64,000 bases of DNA from Pseudomonas gozinkensis (GTDB taxonomy: Bacteria > Pseudomonadota > Gammaproteobacteria > Pseudomonadales > Pseudomonadaceae): positions 372,001 through 436,000 of the forward strand of contig NZ_CP062253.1 of the NCBI RefSeq assembly GCF_014863585.1. Reading direction: 5' to 3'. Shown one piece after another: positions 54,090-62,702 of the stretch. Each line of letters starts with the position of its first letter. Position 1 is the stretch's first letter. Both the position numbers and the translations under genes were made by a program. The notes below the pieces were generated by a model, which saw only the letters and a program-made list of their open reading frames with translations, ran no database searches and was not told where the DNA came from.

Positions 54090-54114
54090 GACGGGTGTGG
54101 CCTCTACACCCGTC
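54090..54114 (+). terminator. Terminator-like hairpin after the DUF3999 gene
   Basis: GACGGGTGT / ACACCCGTC around GGCCTCT, followed by GGGTTTCC, 4 bp after the stop. Confidence 0.7.
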
Positions 54115-54280
54115 GGGTTTCCAACTACGCTGAATCCGGTACCTGAACTCTCTGGGTTCGATCACGTCTGATAGCAGGAATTGCACCCGACGCACGTTAC
54201 CGGGCGTCATTGCTCGCTACGGTTTCAGACTCCCTGTAAACTGCGCGGGTTTTTAGCCCCCCATTCCACCGGAGCCGTCC

Positions 54281-55291
54281 ATGTCCCGCGTTACCCTGAG
54301 TCGCTATTTGATTGAGCAGACCCGCAGCAACAACACTCCTGCCGATCTGCGTTTCCTGATCGAAGTGGTGGCGCGTGCCTGTAAAGAGATCAGCCACGCC
54401 GTGTCCAAAGGCGCCCTGGGCGGTGTTCTGGGCAGCATGGGCACGGAAAACGTGCAAGGCGAAGTGCAGAAGAAGCTCGACGTGCTGTCGAACGAAATCC
54501 TGCTCGAAGCCAACGAGTGGGGCGGTCACCTGGCCGGCATGGCGTCCGAAGAAATGGACAACGCCTACCAGATCCCGGGCAAATACCCGAAAGGCGCCTA
54601 CCTGCTGGTATTCGACCCGCTGGACGGTTCGTCGAACATCGACATCAACGCCCCGGTCGGCACCATCTTCTCCGTGCTGCGTTGCCCGAACGAATACCTG
54701 AGCCAGAACGAGCCTCTGAATGAGAAGGCCTTCCTGCAGCCAGGTACCCAGCAGGTTGCCGCCGGTTACGCCATTTACGGCCCGCAGACCATGCTGGTGC
54801 TGACCCTGGGCCACGGCGTGAAAGGCTTCACCCTGGACCGCGAAATGGGCAGCTTCGTCCTGACCCACGAAGACATCACCATTCCTGAAACCACCCAGGA
54901 ATTCGCCATCAACATGTCCAACCAGCGTCACTGGGAAGCTCCGGTACAGCGCTACGTTTCGGAACTGCTGGCCGGTGAAGAAGGCCCGCTGAAAAAGAAC
55001 TACAACATGCGTTGGGTCGCGGCGATGGTTGCCGACGTTCACCGCATCCTGACCCGTGGCGGTCTGTTCATGTACCCGCGCGACAGCCGCGAGCCGTCCA
55101 AGCCGGGCAAACTGCGCCTGATGTACGAAGCCAACCCGATGTCGTTCCTGGTGGAACAGGCGGGCGGCGCTTCCACCGACGGTCACCAGCGCATTCTCGA
55201 CATCAAGCCTGAAGGCCTGCACCAGCGCGTAGCGGTGTTCCTCGGCTCGAAAGAAGAAGTCGCCCGCGCCACGGCTTACCACAAGGAATAA
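54281..55291 (+). CDS. fbp: Class I fructose-1,6-bisphosphatase
   Basis: A 336-residue gluconeogenic enzyme. Metal-binding [20 protein letters not shown] (about 109-128), [28 protein letters not shown] and the C-terminal active-site segment [20 protein letters not shown]. Full length. A DUF924 gene follows 3 bp later and is likely co-transcribed. Confidence 0.98.
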   Translation: MSRVTLSRYLIEQTRSNNTPADLRFLIEVVARACKEISHAVSKGALGGVLGSMGTENVQGEVQKKLDVLSNEILLEANEWGGHLAGMASEEMDNAYQIPGKYPKGAYLLVFDPLDGSSNIDINAPVGTIFSVLRCPNEYLSQNEPLNEKAFLQPGTQQVAAGYAIYGPQTMLVLTLGHGVKGFTLDREMGSFVLTHEDITIPETTQEFAINMSNQRHWEAPVQRYVSELLAGEEGPLKKNYNMRWVAAMVADVHRILTRGGLFMYPRDSREPSKPGKLRLMYEANPMSFLVEQAGGASTDGHQRILDIKPEGLHQRVAVFLGSKEEVARATAYHKE

Positions 55292-55294
55292 ACC

Positions 55295-55897
55295 ATGAAC
55301 GTGCCCTGGCAGCCGTTGCTCGATTGGTGGTTCGGACACTCCGAATCAGCTACTGAAGTAACGGCCCAACAGGGCGGGTTGTGGTTCGGCAAGAAAGACA
55401 GCCAGGACCTCGAAGCGCGTGAGCGTTTCGGGGTCTTTGTCGATCAGGCCCTCGCTGGCGAATTGACCGAATGGACGCAACGTCCCGAGGGTTGGCTGGC
55501 GGTGGTGCTGTTGCTCGACCAACTCCCGCGAATGATCTTTCGCGATACGCCCAAGGCTTTTTCCGGCGATCTACGGGCACAGAAACTGGTTGCTCAGGGG
55601 ATTGCTGCAGACTTCGATCGGCAGTTGAAACCGATTCAGCGACTCTTCATCTACCTCGTCTTCGAACACAGCGAAAACCTCGCGGTGCAGAATGAAGCGG
55701 TTTCACGATTCATCGAACTGGTGGCTGAACAGCCGGAGGCGGAGCGCGGGGTGTTTGCCGACAACCTGGATTATGCGGAGCGACATCAGCGGGTGATTGC
55801 GCGGTTTGGACGGTTTCCGCATCGCAATGCGGTGTTGGGGCGGGAGTCTACGGTTGAGGAGCTGGAGTTTCTCAAACAGCCTGGGTCAAGTTTCTAG
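55295..55897 (+). CDS. DUF924 family protein
   Basis: 200 residues (start MNVPWQPLLDWWFGHSESAT). Family core: LWFGKKDSQDLEARERFGVF, WLAVVLLLDQLPRMIFRDTP, AFSGDLRAQKLVAQGIAADF and FIYLVFEHSENLAVQNEAVS. Related to a TPR-like helical fold; function unknown. Convergent with a small gene, overlapping 12 bases. Confidence 0.9.
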   Translation: MNVPWQPLLDWWFGHSESATEVTAQQGGLWFGKKDSQDLEARERFGVFVDQALAGELTEWTQRPEGWLAVVLLLDQLPRMIFRDTPKAFSGDLRAQKLVAQGIAADFDRQLKPIQRLFIYLVFEHSENLAVQNEAVSRFIELVAEQPEAERGVFADNLDYAERHQRVIARFGRFPHRNAVLGRESTVEELEFLKQPGSSF

Positions 55898-56041
55898 CTT
55901 GTCCGCGTTCATTTTATCCAATTCAAGAAACAAGTCTTCAACGTCTCTGTACTTTTCTTGATCAATCTCGTCGGTACCCAATGCAAGGATTGCCAGTAAA
56001 GTAGTTTGATCTGAATCCGTGCAATCGTGTTTCTTGTTCAT
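55886..56041 (-). CDS. Small acidic protein, 51 residues
   Basis: An open frame too short for usual gene calls, starting at ATG 56041 with a full AAGGAG nine bases upstream. The protein (MNKKHDCTDSDQTTLLAILA; then GTDEIDQEKYRDVEDLFLEL) is acidic with one Cys and a helical heptad-like C-terminus. An in-frame ATG nine bases earlier overlaps the ribosome site and is unlikely. No family recognised. It overlaps the DUF924 stop by 12 bases. Confidence 0.6.
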   Translation of the reverse strand: MNKKHDCTDSDQTTLLAILALGTDEIDQEKYRDVEDLFLELDKMNADKLET

Positions 56042-56098
56042 TAGCCACATCTCCTTGCGAATCGCGGATTACATTTCCGGCCTTCTGCGTCATGTATA

Positions 56099-56210
56099 CC
56101 GCTATCGCGGGCAAGCCCGCTCCCACAGTGTTTGATGTGAAACACAAATTGTGTAAACACACATTACCTGTGGGAGCTACGGTGCGACGACTCGACTTGC
56201 CAGCGATGAG
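56099..56210. repeat. REP elements, degenerate pair
   Basis: CTATCGCGGGCAAGCCCGCT then CCCACA at 56102-56127, and CTGTGGGAGCTACGGTGCGA at 56168 leading to a degraded CTTGCCAGCGATGAG arm. The doublet is imperfect. Confidence 0.75.
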
Positions 56211-56225
56211 GTCAGTAGCCGCGCC

Positions 56226-58118
56226 TCAGATCCGGAAACTACCCACCAACTGCTTGAGTCGCGCAGCCTGCTGCTCCAGATCCGCACAAGCCCGCAACGT
56301 CGCCTGCAAGTTTTCCACACCTTCCTGGTTCAGCGTGTTGATCTCGTTGATATCAACGTTGATCGACTCGACCACCGCCGTCTGCTCTTCCGTCGCCGTC
56401 GCTACCGACTGGTTCATGCCGTCGATCTCGCCGATGCGCTGGGTCACGCTGCCCAAGCGTTCGCCGGCCTGGTTGGCGATGCCGACGCTGCTTTCGCTCT
56501 CGCGCTGGCTCTCGGTCATGATGCCGACCGCCTGACGCGCGCCGACTTGCAGCTCTTCAATCATCTTCTGCACTTGCTGCGCCGAATCCTGGGTGCGGTG
56601 CGCCAGGTTGCGGACTTCGTCGGCCACCACGGCGAAACCACGACCGGCCTCACCGGCACGGGCCGCTTCGATGGCGGCGTTGAGCGCCAGCAGGTTGGTC
56701 TGCTGGGAGATGCTGGTGATCACTTCCAGAATCTGCCCGATGTTCACGGTGTTGCTGTTCAGGGTTTCGATGTTGCCGCAGGAGTCGCTGATCTTCGCCG
56801 ACAGCTGTTGCATCGCGTGGATGGTTTTATCCACCACCTGCTGGCCGTCTTCGGCCAGGCTGCGCGCATCGCTTGAGTGTTGCGAGGCGAGGGCGGCGTT
56901 CTGGGCGATTTCCTGGGCGGCGGCGCCGAGCTGGTTGATCGCGGCGGCCACGCTGTTGGTGCGCGAGGCCTGCTGGTCGGAGTTGAACATCGACGAGTTC
57001 GACGCGGCGACTACGCGCAGGGCGACTTCGTTGACTTGCCCGGTGGCCGACGACACTTCGCGGATCGAGGTGTGAATGCGCTCGACGAAACGGTTGAACG
57101 AGGTGCCCAGTGCGCCGAATTCATCGTGGCCGTGAATGGTCAGGCGTTTGGTCAGGTCACCTTCGCCTTCGGCGATGTCGTGCATGGCGCGGCCCATGGT
57201 CAGCAGCGGCTGCATCAGCACGCGGATCAGCATGCCGAGCAGGGCGATGATGATTACCACGGCGATGACCATGGCGATCAGCGCCGAGGTGCGGAATTCG
57301 CTGAGCATCGAGAACGCGGTGTCCTTGTCCAGCACCAGCGCCACGTACCAGTCGGCCGACGGCACGCCGTTGACGTGGGTGAAGGAGATCAGTTGGGTCT
57401 TGCCGTCGAACTCGACTTCTTTCAGGCCCGGACTGACTTTCGGCGCACCGTTGGGGTAGGCCTCGGCCAGGGTTTTGAGCACCAGCTTGCTGTCCGGGTG
57501 GATCAGGATCTTGCCGTCGGCACTGACGATGAACGCGTGACCGTGGCCGCCGAAGTTCAGCGAGTTGATGATCGCGCTGACGCTGGAGAGATCAATGTCG
57601 GCGCCGGCCACACCGATCATCTGGCCCTGGCGCTGCACCGGCGTGGCGACGGTGATCACCAGTTTGCCCGACGAGGCGGCGATGTACGGTTCGGTGACGA
57701 TGGTCTGTTGCGCAGCGTTGGCTGCCTTGTACCAGCCGCGGGCGCGCGGATCGTAATCAGGTGCACGGTTGCCGGCCGGAACCGAGAACATCACACCGTC
57801 GGCGCCGCCGAAGTAGCTGAGCTGGAAATTGCCGGTGTAGGCGGGCAGGTCGATGATGCGTTTCAGGCTGGCCGGCGCGTTGCCGTCGGCGACAACCTGT
57901 TGCGCCATCGATTGCAGCAACTGGATGCGGCTTTCCAGCCAGGTCTGGATGTTGCTGGTGGTCAGGCTGCCCAGTTCCTGCATTGATGCTTCGGTGCTGC
58001 TTTGCAGGGCTTCGCGCTGGCGATAGTCGTTGAACAAAATGAAACAGGCGAACGCAACGGCCACCACGAGGGCGGCAGCCAACAAGATCTTGTGGCTGAA
58101 TTTCATGTTTCTGGTCAT
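56226..58118 (-). CDS. Methyl-accepting chemotaxis protein with dCache domain
   Basis: A 630-residue receptor. Membrane helices lie at about 9-29 and 278-300. Between them is a dCache sensor with the amino-acid motif Y122, R127, W129, Y130 ([10 protein letters not shown]), Y145 and D174 (GVAGADI); the expected Asp two residues after Y145 is Ala (PYIAASSG). HAMP spans about 305-355 and the signalling tip has [29 protein letters not shown] sequence near 500. It resembles PctA/B/C amino-acid receptors. ATG 58106 is an alternative start. Confidence 0.92.
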   Translation of the reverse strand: MTRNMKFSHKILLAAALVVAVAFACFILFNDYRQREALQSSTEASMQELGSLTTSNIQTWLESRIQLLQSMAQQVVADGNAPASLKRIIDLPAYTGNFQLSYFGGADGVMFSVPAGNRAPDYDPRARGWYKAANAAQQTIVTEPYIAASSGKLVITVATPVQRQGQMIGVAGADIDLSSVSAIINSLNFGGHGHAFIVSADGKILIHPDSKLVLKTLAEAYPNGAPKVSPGLKEVEFDGKTQLISFTHVNGVPSADWYVALVLDKDTAFSMLSEFRTSALIAMVIAVVIIIALLGMLIRVLMQPLLTMGRAMHDIAEGEGDLTKRLTIHGHDEFGALGTSFNRFVERIHTSIREVSSATGQVNEVALRVVAASNSSMFNSDQQASRTNSVAAAINQLGAAAQEIAQNAALASQHSSDARSLAEDGQQVVDKTIHAMQQLSAKISDSCGNIETLNSNTVNIGQILEVITSISQQTNLLALNAAIEAARAGEAGRGFAVVADEVRNLAHRTQDSAQQVQKMIEELQVGARQAVGIMTESQRESESSVGIANQAGERLGSVTQRIGEIDGMNQSVATATEEQTAVVESINVDINEINTLNQEGVENLQATLRACADLEQQAARLKQLVGSFRI

Positions 58119-58400
58119 TAAGTGAGCTACCGCGAAGGGGCTGGTCAAGAAAGGGCGGCAATTTGCCACACTATCGGGCTTTGCGCTGCTCTTATTTCGA
58201 CCGCGCCGCGCCAAAGATTAGGCGGTTTTTGCGAAAAGCGACGAAATGCTCAATACCCCTACGAACTGTCTGATTTGCCGACGAATGCCGGACGAGCGGG
58301 CTAACAAATAGCCAGCCTCCCAGGGAACCAGACAGGGGTTTTCTCTTCTAAGCTTCTGGTTGGCGCCATGCCATCCCCCTTCCGTTCCAGGAGTTCCACC
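58119..58400. other. Divergent spacer between chemoreceptor and lipoprotein
   Basis: 280 bp, with the promoters of both genes. A TTCTCTTCTAAGCTTCTGG stretch precedes the lipoprotein. No gene seen. Confidence 0.4.
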
Positions 58401-58655
58401 ATGTCGCTGCGATCTATCGCCCTGCTGTCGTTTTGCGTGCTGTTGGCCGCATGCAGCAAGGTCAATCAGGAAAACTATTCGAAGCTTTCGGCCGGCATGG
58501 CCAAAGCCGAAGTGGAGACGCTGCTTGGCAAGCCCACCGATTGCTCGGGCGCGCTCGGCATGTCCAGTTGCACCTGGGGCGACAAGAACAGCTTTATCAG
58601 CGTGCAGTACGCCGGTGACAAAGTGCTGATGTTTTCCGGCCAAGGCCTGAAGTAA
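58401..58655 (+). CDS. Small lipoprotein, DUF3862-like
   Basis: An 84-residue lipoprotein from ATG 58401, 9 bp after CAGGAG. Signal with lipobox LLAAC (Cys 19; start MSLRSIALLSFCVLLAACSK). The mature part has the SmpA/OmlA-like pattern NYSKLSAGMAKAEVETLLGK then CSGALGMSSCTWGDKNSF. Envelope location expected; role unknown. Confidence 0.85.
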   Translation: MSLRSIALLSFCVLLAACSKVNQENYSKLSAGMAKAEVETLLGKPTDCSGALGMSSCTWGDKNSFISVQYAGDKVLMFSGQGLK

Positions 58656-58686
58656 ACCGGGGCTACGCGCCCACGGGAGAAAAACA

Positions 58687-59256
58687 ATGAAGCGGTTATT
58701 GCTTGTTCTTTTGGCCGGCCTGGTATTGGCCGGCTGCGCCACGTCCGGTGAAGATCCGCTGGCGCCGAAGACGGTCAACAGTGTCAATCTCAAGCGTTAC
58801 CAGGGCACCTGGTACGAGCTGGCGCGTCTGCCGATGTACTTCCAGCGCAATTGCGCGCAATCCGAAGCCCGTTATTCCCTCAAGCCCGACGGCAATATCG
58901 CGGTGTACAACCGCTGCCTGACGGCGGACTGGCAGTGGGAAGAAGTCAAAGGCACGGCTTATCCACAGGTGCCGGGCAAGACCGACAAGCTGTGGGTCGA
59001 ATTCGATACCTGGTTCTCGCGGCTGATTCCGGGTGTGGCGAAGGGGCAATACTGGGTGCTGTACGTCAGCGATGACTACAAGACCGCCCTCGTCGGCGAC
59101 CCGAGTCGTCGCTACCTGTGGCTGTTGTCCCGCACGCCGACTGTCAACGGTGTGGTGCGCGAGGAACTGCTGAGCAAGGCGCGTCAGCAGGGTTACGACA
59201 CCACGCGACTGATCTGGCGTACGTCGGATCAGCAGATGGCCAAGACGTCCAACTGA
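58687..59256 (+). CDS. blc: Outer-membrane lipoprotein, bacterial lipocalin
   Basis: 189 residues with lipobox LAGC (Cys 18). The mature chain is a lipocalin: RYQGTWYELARLPMYFQRNC (GxW motif, about 38-57), then NIAVYNRCLTADWQWEEVKG, YWVLYVSDDYKTALVGDPSR and YLWLLSRTPTVNG. Blc-type lipocalins bind membrane lipids. 32 bp after the small lipoprotein gene; probably one transcript. Confidence 0.95.
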   Translation: MKRLLLVLLAGLVLAGCATSGEDPLAPKTVNSVNLKRYQGTWYELARLPMYFQRNCAQSEARYSLKPDGNIAVYNRCLTADWQWEEVKGTAYPQVPGKTDKLWVEFDTWFSRLIPGVAKGQYWVLYVSDDYKTALVGDPSRRYLWLLSRTPTVNGVVREELLSKARQQGYDTTRLIWRTSDQQMAKTSN

Positions 59257-59268
59257 GCACTGCTCTCT

Positions 59269-59390
59269 GATCGTTCCCACGCTCTGCGTGGGAATGCAGC
59301 CCGGGACGCTCCGCGTCCCAAAAGCGGACGCAGAGCGTCCATTGAGGCATTACCACGCAGACGGTTCGACGCCTCGACGTGGGAACGATC
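59269..59390. repeat. Palindromic intergenic repeat, GTTCCCACGC family
   Basis: GATCGTTCCCACGCTCTGCG and right-hand GACGTGGGAACGATC with inner GGACGCTCCGCGTCC and GGACGCAGAGCGTCC arms. Confidence 0.88.
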
Positions 59391-59403
59391 AGTAGCTGAG
59401 GTG

Positions 59404-59443
59404 CAAAAAAACCTGTGGAGGACAACCCCACAGGTTTTTTTTG
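59404..59443. terminator. Bidirectional terminator
   Basis: AAAACCTGTGG / CCACAGGTTTT with A- and T-runs on both sides, just past the hutF stop. Confidence 0.9.
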
Positions 59444-59445
59444 TG

Positions 59446-60810
59446 TCAGCCCAAAAGCTCTCGCAGAACCTGGGTGAAGGCGCGATTGCTGTCCTCCTCC
59501 CCGGCATGTCGCCCGTCACGAACGACCCATTGACCGTTGACCAGCACATCGCGCACCTGACGGTCGCCACCGGCGAACAGCCAGCGATTGAGAATCCCGT
59601 CACCGCTGGCCGTGGCCAGATACGGATCACTGCCATCGAGCACAATCCAGTCGGCACGCTTGCCGACTTCCAGCGCGCCGATTGGCTGGCCCAGAGCCTG
59701 AGCGCCGCCATCCAGCGCTGCGTCGTACAGCGTACGGCCGACCATCGGCTGATCCGCGCCATACAAGCGGTTGCGCCGCTGATCGCGCAGGCGTTGGCCG
59801 TATTCCAGCCAGCGCAGTTCTTCCACCACACTCAAAGACACATGGCTGTCGGAACCGATGCCCATGCGCCCGCCCTGAGCGAGGAAATCCACTGCCGGGA
59901 AAATCCCGTCGCCAAGGTTGGCCTCGGTGGTCAGGCAGAGACCGGCGATGGCGCGACTCTTGGCCATCAGCGTGACTTCTTCCGGATTGGCGTGGGTCGC
60001 GTGCACCAGGCACCAGCGCTGATCGACTTCGGTGTTTTCGTACAGCCATTGCAGCGGGCGGCGACCGCTCCAGCTCAGGCAGTCGTCGACTTCCTTCTGC
60101 TGTTCGGCGATGTGGATGTGCACCGGGCATTGCTTGTCGCTGGCCGCCAGCACTTCGCTGATTTGCTGCGGCGTGACCGCGCGCAACGAGTGGAAGCACA
60201 GGCCCAGCGACTGCGCCTTCTGTTGAGCCAACAGCGGCTGCAGGCGCGATTGCAGTGCCAGATAGTTTTCGGTGCTGTTGATGAAGCGGCGCTGGCCTTC
60301 GTTCGGCGTCTGGCCGCCGAAGCCGCTGTGGCTGTAGAGCACAGGCAGCAAGGTCAGACCGATACCTGCCGAGCTGGCTGCCTGGCTGATGCGCAACGCC
60401 AGCTCGGCCGGGTCGGCGTACGGCTGGCCGTTGTGACCGTGGTGGACGTAATGGAATTCGGCGACCGAGGTGTAACCGGCCTTGAGCATTTCGATGTACA
60501 GCTGACGGGCAATCACACCGAGCTGGTCGGGGCTGATTTTTCCGACGAGCCGATACATCAGATCGCGCCAGGTCCAGAAACTGTCGTTGGGATTGCCCGC
60601 CACTTCAGCAAGTCCCGCCATCGCCCGCTGGAACGCGTGGGAGTGCAGATTCGGCATCCCCGGCAGCAGCGGGCCGCTCAACCGTTCGGCGCCATCTGCG
60701 GTGGAATCGGCCTGGATTCGGGTCAGCACGCCATCGGCGCTGACCTCGAGACGTACATTGTTGGCCCATCCGTTAGGCAGCAGCGCGCGTTCGGCAAAGA
60801 AGGCGGACAT
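59446..60810 (-). CDS. hutF: Formimidoylglutamate deiminase
   Basis: A 454-residue amidohydrolase that turns N-formimino-L-glutamate into N-formylglutamate in the five-step Pseudomonas histidine pathway. Metal ligands: PGMPNLHSHAFQRAMAGL (HxH, about 54-56), CLVHATHANPEE, IGSDSHVSLSVVEELRWLEY. The variant start MSAFFAERALLPNGWANNVR and YRLVGKISPDQ fit HutF. Divergent from hutC across a HutC-type operator. Confidence 0.95.
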   Translation of the reverse strand: MSAFFAERALLPNGWANNVRLEVSADGVLTRIQADSTADGAERLSGPLLPGMPNLHSHAFQRAMAGLAEVAGNPNDSFWTWRDLMYRLVGKISPDQLGVIARQLYIEMLKAGYTSVAEFHYVHHGHNGQPYADPAELALRISQAASSAGIGLTLLPVLYSHSGFGGQTPNEGQRRFINSTENYLALQSRLQPLLAQQKAQSLGLCFHSLRAVTPQQISEVLAASDKQCPVHIHIAEQQKEVDDCLSWSGRRPLQWLYENTEVDQRWCLVHATHANPEEVTLMAKSRAIAGLCLTTEANLGDGIFPAVDFLAQGGRMGIGSDSHVSLSVVEELRWLEYGQRLRDQRRNRLYGADQPMVGRTLYDAALDGGAQALGQPIGALEVGKRADWIVLDGSDPYLATASGDGILNRWLFAGGDRQVRDVLVNGQWVVRDGRHAGEEDSNRAFTQVLRELLG

Positions 60811-60835
60811 GGTTCAGCACCCCATCGTGTGTTAT

Positions 60836-60853
60836 TTGTATATACATATACAG
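60836..60853. promoter_or_regulatory. HutC operator between hutF and hutC
   Basis: TTGTATATACATATACAG, a repeated TGTATA/TATACA element 26 bp upstream of the hutF start. Matches the core of the operator at 62557. Confidence 0.7.
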
Positions 60854-60917
60854 ACGTTTGCCTGCCCGGTAAACTCCGGCAAGCTAGCAACTTTCATCCA
60901 ATGAACAGGGATCCACC

Positions 60918-61667
60918 GTGCCGACTCCGCCTCCAGTCTCCCCGTTGGCCGCGAACATGGGCGACAGTCCGGCGCCCTTGTACGCCCGCGTCAAGCAGAT
61001 GATCACCCAGCAGATCGACAGCGGTAACTGGCCGCCGCACTACCGCGTTCCGTCGGAAAGCGAACTGGTCAGCCAGCTAGGCTTCAGCCGCATGACGATC
61101 AACCGCGCACTGCGGGAAATGACTGCCGACGGTCTGCTGGTACGTATGCAAGGCGTCGGTACTTTTGTCGCCGAACCGAAGAGCCAGTCCGCGCTGTTCG
61201 AAGTGCACAACATCGCCGACGAAATCGCCTCCCGTGGCCATCGCCACACCTGCCAGGTGATTACCCTGGAAGAAGAGGCCGCCGGCTCCGAGCGCGCGCT
61301 GGCGCTGGACATGCGTGAAGGGCAGAAAGTCTTTCACTCGCTGATCGTGCATTACGAAAACGACATTCCGGTGCAGATCGAAGACCGTTTCGTCAACGCG
61401 CTGGTCGCCCCGGAATACCTCAAGCAGGATTTCACCCTGCAAACGCCTTACGCCTATCTGAACCAGGTCGCGCCGCTGACCGAAGGCGAGCACGTGGTCG
61501 AAGCGATCCTCGCCGAAGCGTCCGAATGCAAATTGCTGCAGATCGAAAAAGGCGAGCCTTGCCTGTTGATCCGCCGCCGCACGTGGTCGGGTCGTCAGCC
61601 AGTGACGGCGGCGCGTCTGATTCACCCCGGTTCCCGTCATCGTCTGGAAGGTCGGTTTCATAAATAG
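60918..61667 (+). CDS. hutC: Histidine utilisation repressor
   Basis: A 249-residue GntR/HutC repressor. The winged helix-turn-helix is at about 24-85 (YRVPSESELVSQLGFSRMTI, NRALREMTADGLLVRMQGVG); the UTRA effector domain follows (about 95-240: ALDMREGQKVFHSLIVHYEN, PVQIEDRFVNALVAPEYLKQ). Urocanate is the inducer in the family. A GTG at 60918 opens the frame; ATG 60957 (Met 14) is an alternative. Confidence 0.96.
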   Translation: MPTPPPVSPLAANMGDSPAPLYARVKQMITQQIDSGNWPPHYRVPSESELVSQLGFSRMTINRALREMTADGLLVRMQGVGTFVAEPKSQSALFEVHNIADEIASRGHRHTCQVITLEEEAAGSERALALDMREGQKVFHSLIVHYENDIPVQIEDRFVNALVAPEYLKQDFTLQTPYAYLNQVAPLTEGEHVVEAILAEASECKLLQIEKGEPCLLIRRRTWSGRQPVTAARLIHPGSRHRLEGRFHK

Positions 61668-61676
61668 AGAGCATAA

Positions 61677-62246
61677 ATGAGTGAAGTGAAGGTTTTACGC
61701 GCCGAAGGCTACCCGCGCATGCCGTGGAAAAACGGCGGCGGCAGCACCGAGGAAATCACCCGTGACGCCGGCGCCGGCCTCGACGGTTTTGGCTGGCGTC
61801 TGTCGATTGCCGACATTGCCGAATCCGGCGGCTTCTCGACCTTCGCCGGTTACCAGCGAGTGATCACGGTATTGCAGGGCGACGGCATGACCCTGTGTGT
61901 CGACGGCGACGTTACACGGCCGTTGTTACCCCTCGACCCGTTTGCCTTCAGCGGCGAGAGCCAGGTGTCCTGCACCTTGCTCGGCGGCGCAATCCGCGAC
62001 TTCAACCTGATCTATTCGCCCCAGCGCTACAGCGCACGCCTGCAATGGCTGGACGGCGAACAGCGGTTTTTCAGTTCGGCGAGCACCGTGCTGGTCTTCA
62101 GCGCCAGTGAACTACTGGAGGTCACGGTCGGTGGTCGCGCCTCGCAACTCGGCCGCCATGACTGCCTGCAACTGGACGGTAACACCGGGCTGGCCGAGAT
62201 CGCCGTCAATGCCGGCTGCTGCGTGATCGAACTGTCCCCGCGCTGA
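61677..62246 (+). CDS. hutD: HutD family protein
   Basis: A 189-residue cupin-like protein, 9 bp after hutC. YPRMPWKNGGGSTEEITRDA at the N-terminus and FGWRLSIADIAESGGFSTFA then YQRVITVLQGDG are the family core. In P. fluorescens HutD acts as a governor limiting hut expression. Probably co-transcribed with hutC. Confidence 0.93.
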   Translation: MSEVKVLRAEGYPRMPWKNGGGSTEEITRDAGAGLDGFGWRLSIADIAESGGFSTFAGYQRVITVLQGDGMTLCVDGDVTRPLLPLDPFAFSGESQVSCTLLGGAIRDFNLIYSPQRYSARLQWLDGEQRFFSSASTVLVFSASELLEVTVGGRASQLGRHDCLQLDGNTGLAEIAVNAGCCVIELSPR

Positions 62247-62304
62247 TTCGTTCACACGCTCTGCGTGATCGTTCCCACGTCGAACCGTCCGCGTGGGAAC
62301 GATC
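62247..62304. repeat. Short GTTCCCACGC-family repeat
   Basis: GATCGTTCCCACGTCGAACC and CGCGTGGGAACGATC arms; a truncated member of the family. Confidence 0.8.
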
Positions 62305-62312
62305 TAACGATC

Positions 62313-62346
62313 AAAAACCGCTGCTTTGAAAGCAGCGGTTTTTTTT
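62313..62346 (+). terminator. Terminator of hutCD
   Basis: AACCGCTGCTTT / AAAGCAGCGGTT followed by eight T. Confidence 0.92.
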
Positions 62347-62702
62347 CGTCCCGACGTTCCCGAAATGCGCACCAACTTGTTACCGAACGCCCCAGCGTGG
62401 CGCAAAACCACGCTTTCGTAACAACCTCTCGCCGCCCTCAATCCACCCCGGGAAAAATTTCATGGACGCCAGAGCCCTTGATTCAGGCGCTCTCCAGCCC
62501 TGTCCGGGATTTTTGTTGAACGACCCTCCAACAAGTTGGCCGCTCGATTGCATATGCTTGTATGTACAAGTAAAGACGTATGCGTATGAGTCGAACGAGA
62601 CTCTCCGCAGCGTCCACTGATTCGCTTGTCGCGCACTGATGCGCACAGGCTGCTTGCCCACTGCCAGGGTTGGTTTGAATTGATCGCTGAGGAGTCTTTT
62701 TC
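62347..62702. other. hutU promoter region
   Basis: 356 bp with the HutC operator at 62557-62570 and otherwise unassigned sequence. Short open frames across it are not supported. Confidence 0.55.
62557..62570. promoter_or_regulatory. HutC operator upstream of hutU
   Basis: CTTGTATGTACAAG, a palindrome with centre TG, 133 bp before the hutU start. Same TGTA/TACA core as the hutF-hutC site. Confidence 0.75.

Noticed and set aside
62265..62661. Small frames in the hutU upstream region
   Set aside because: They cover a repeat, a terminator and the HutC operator, with no coding signal.
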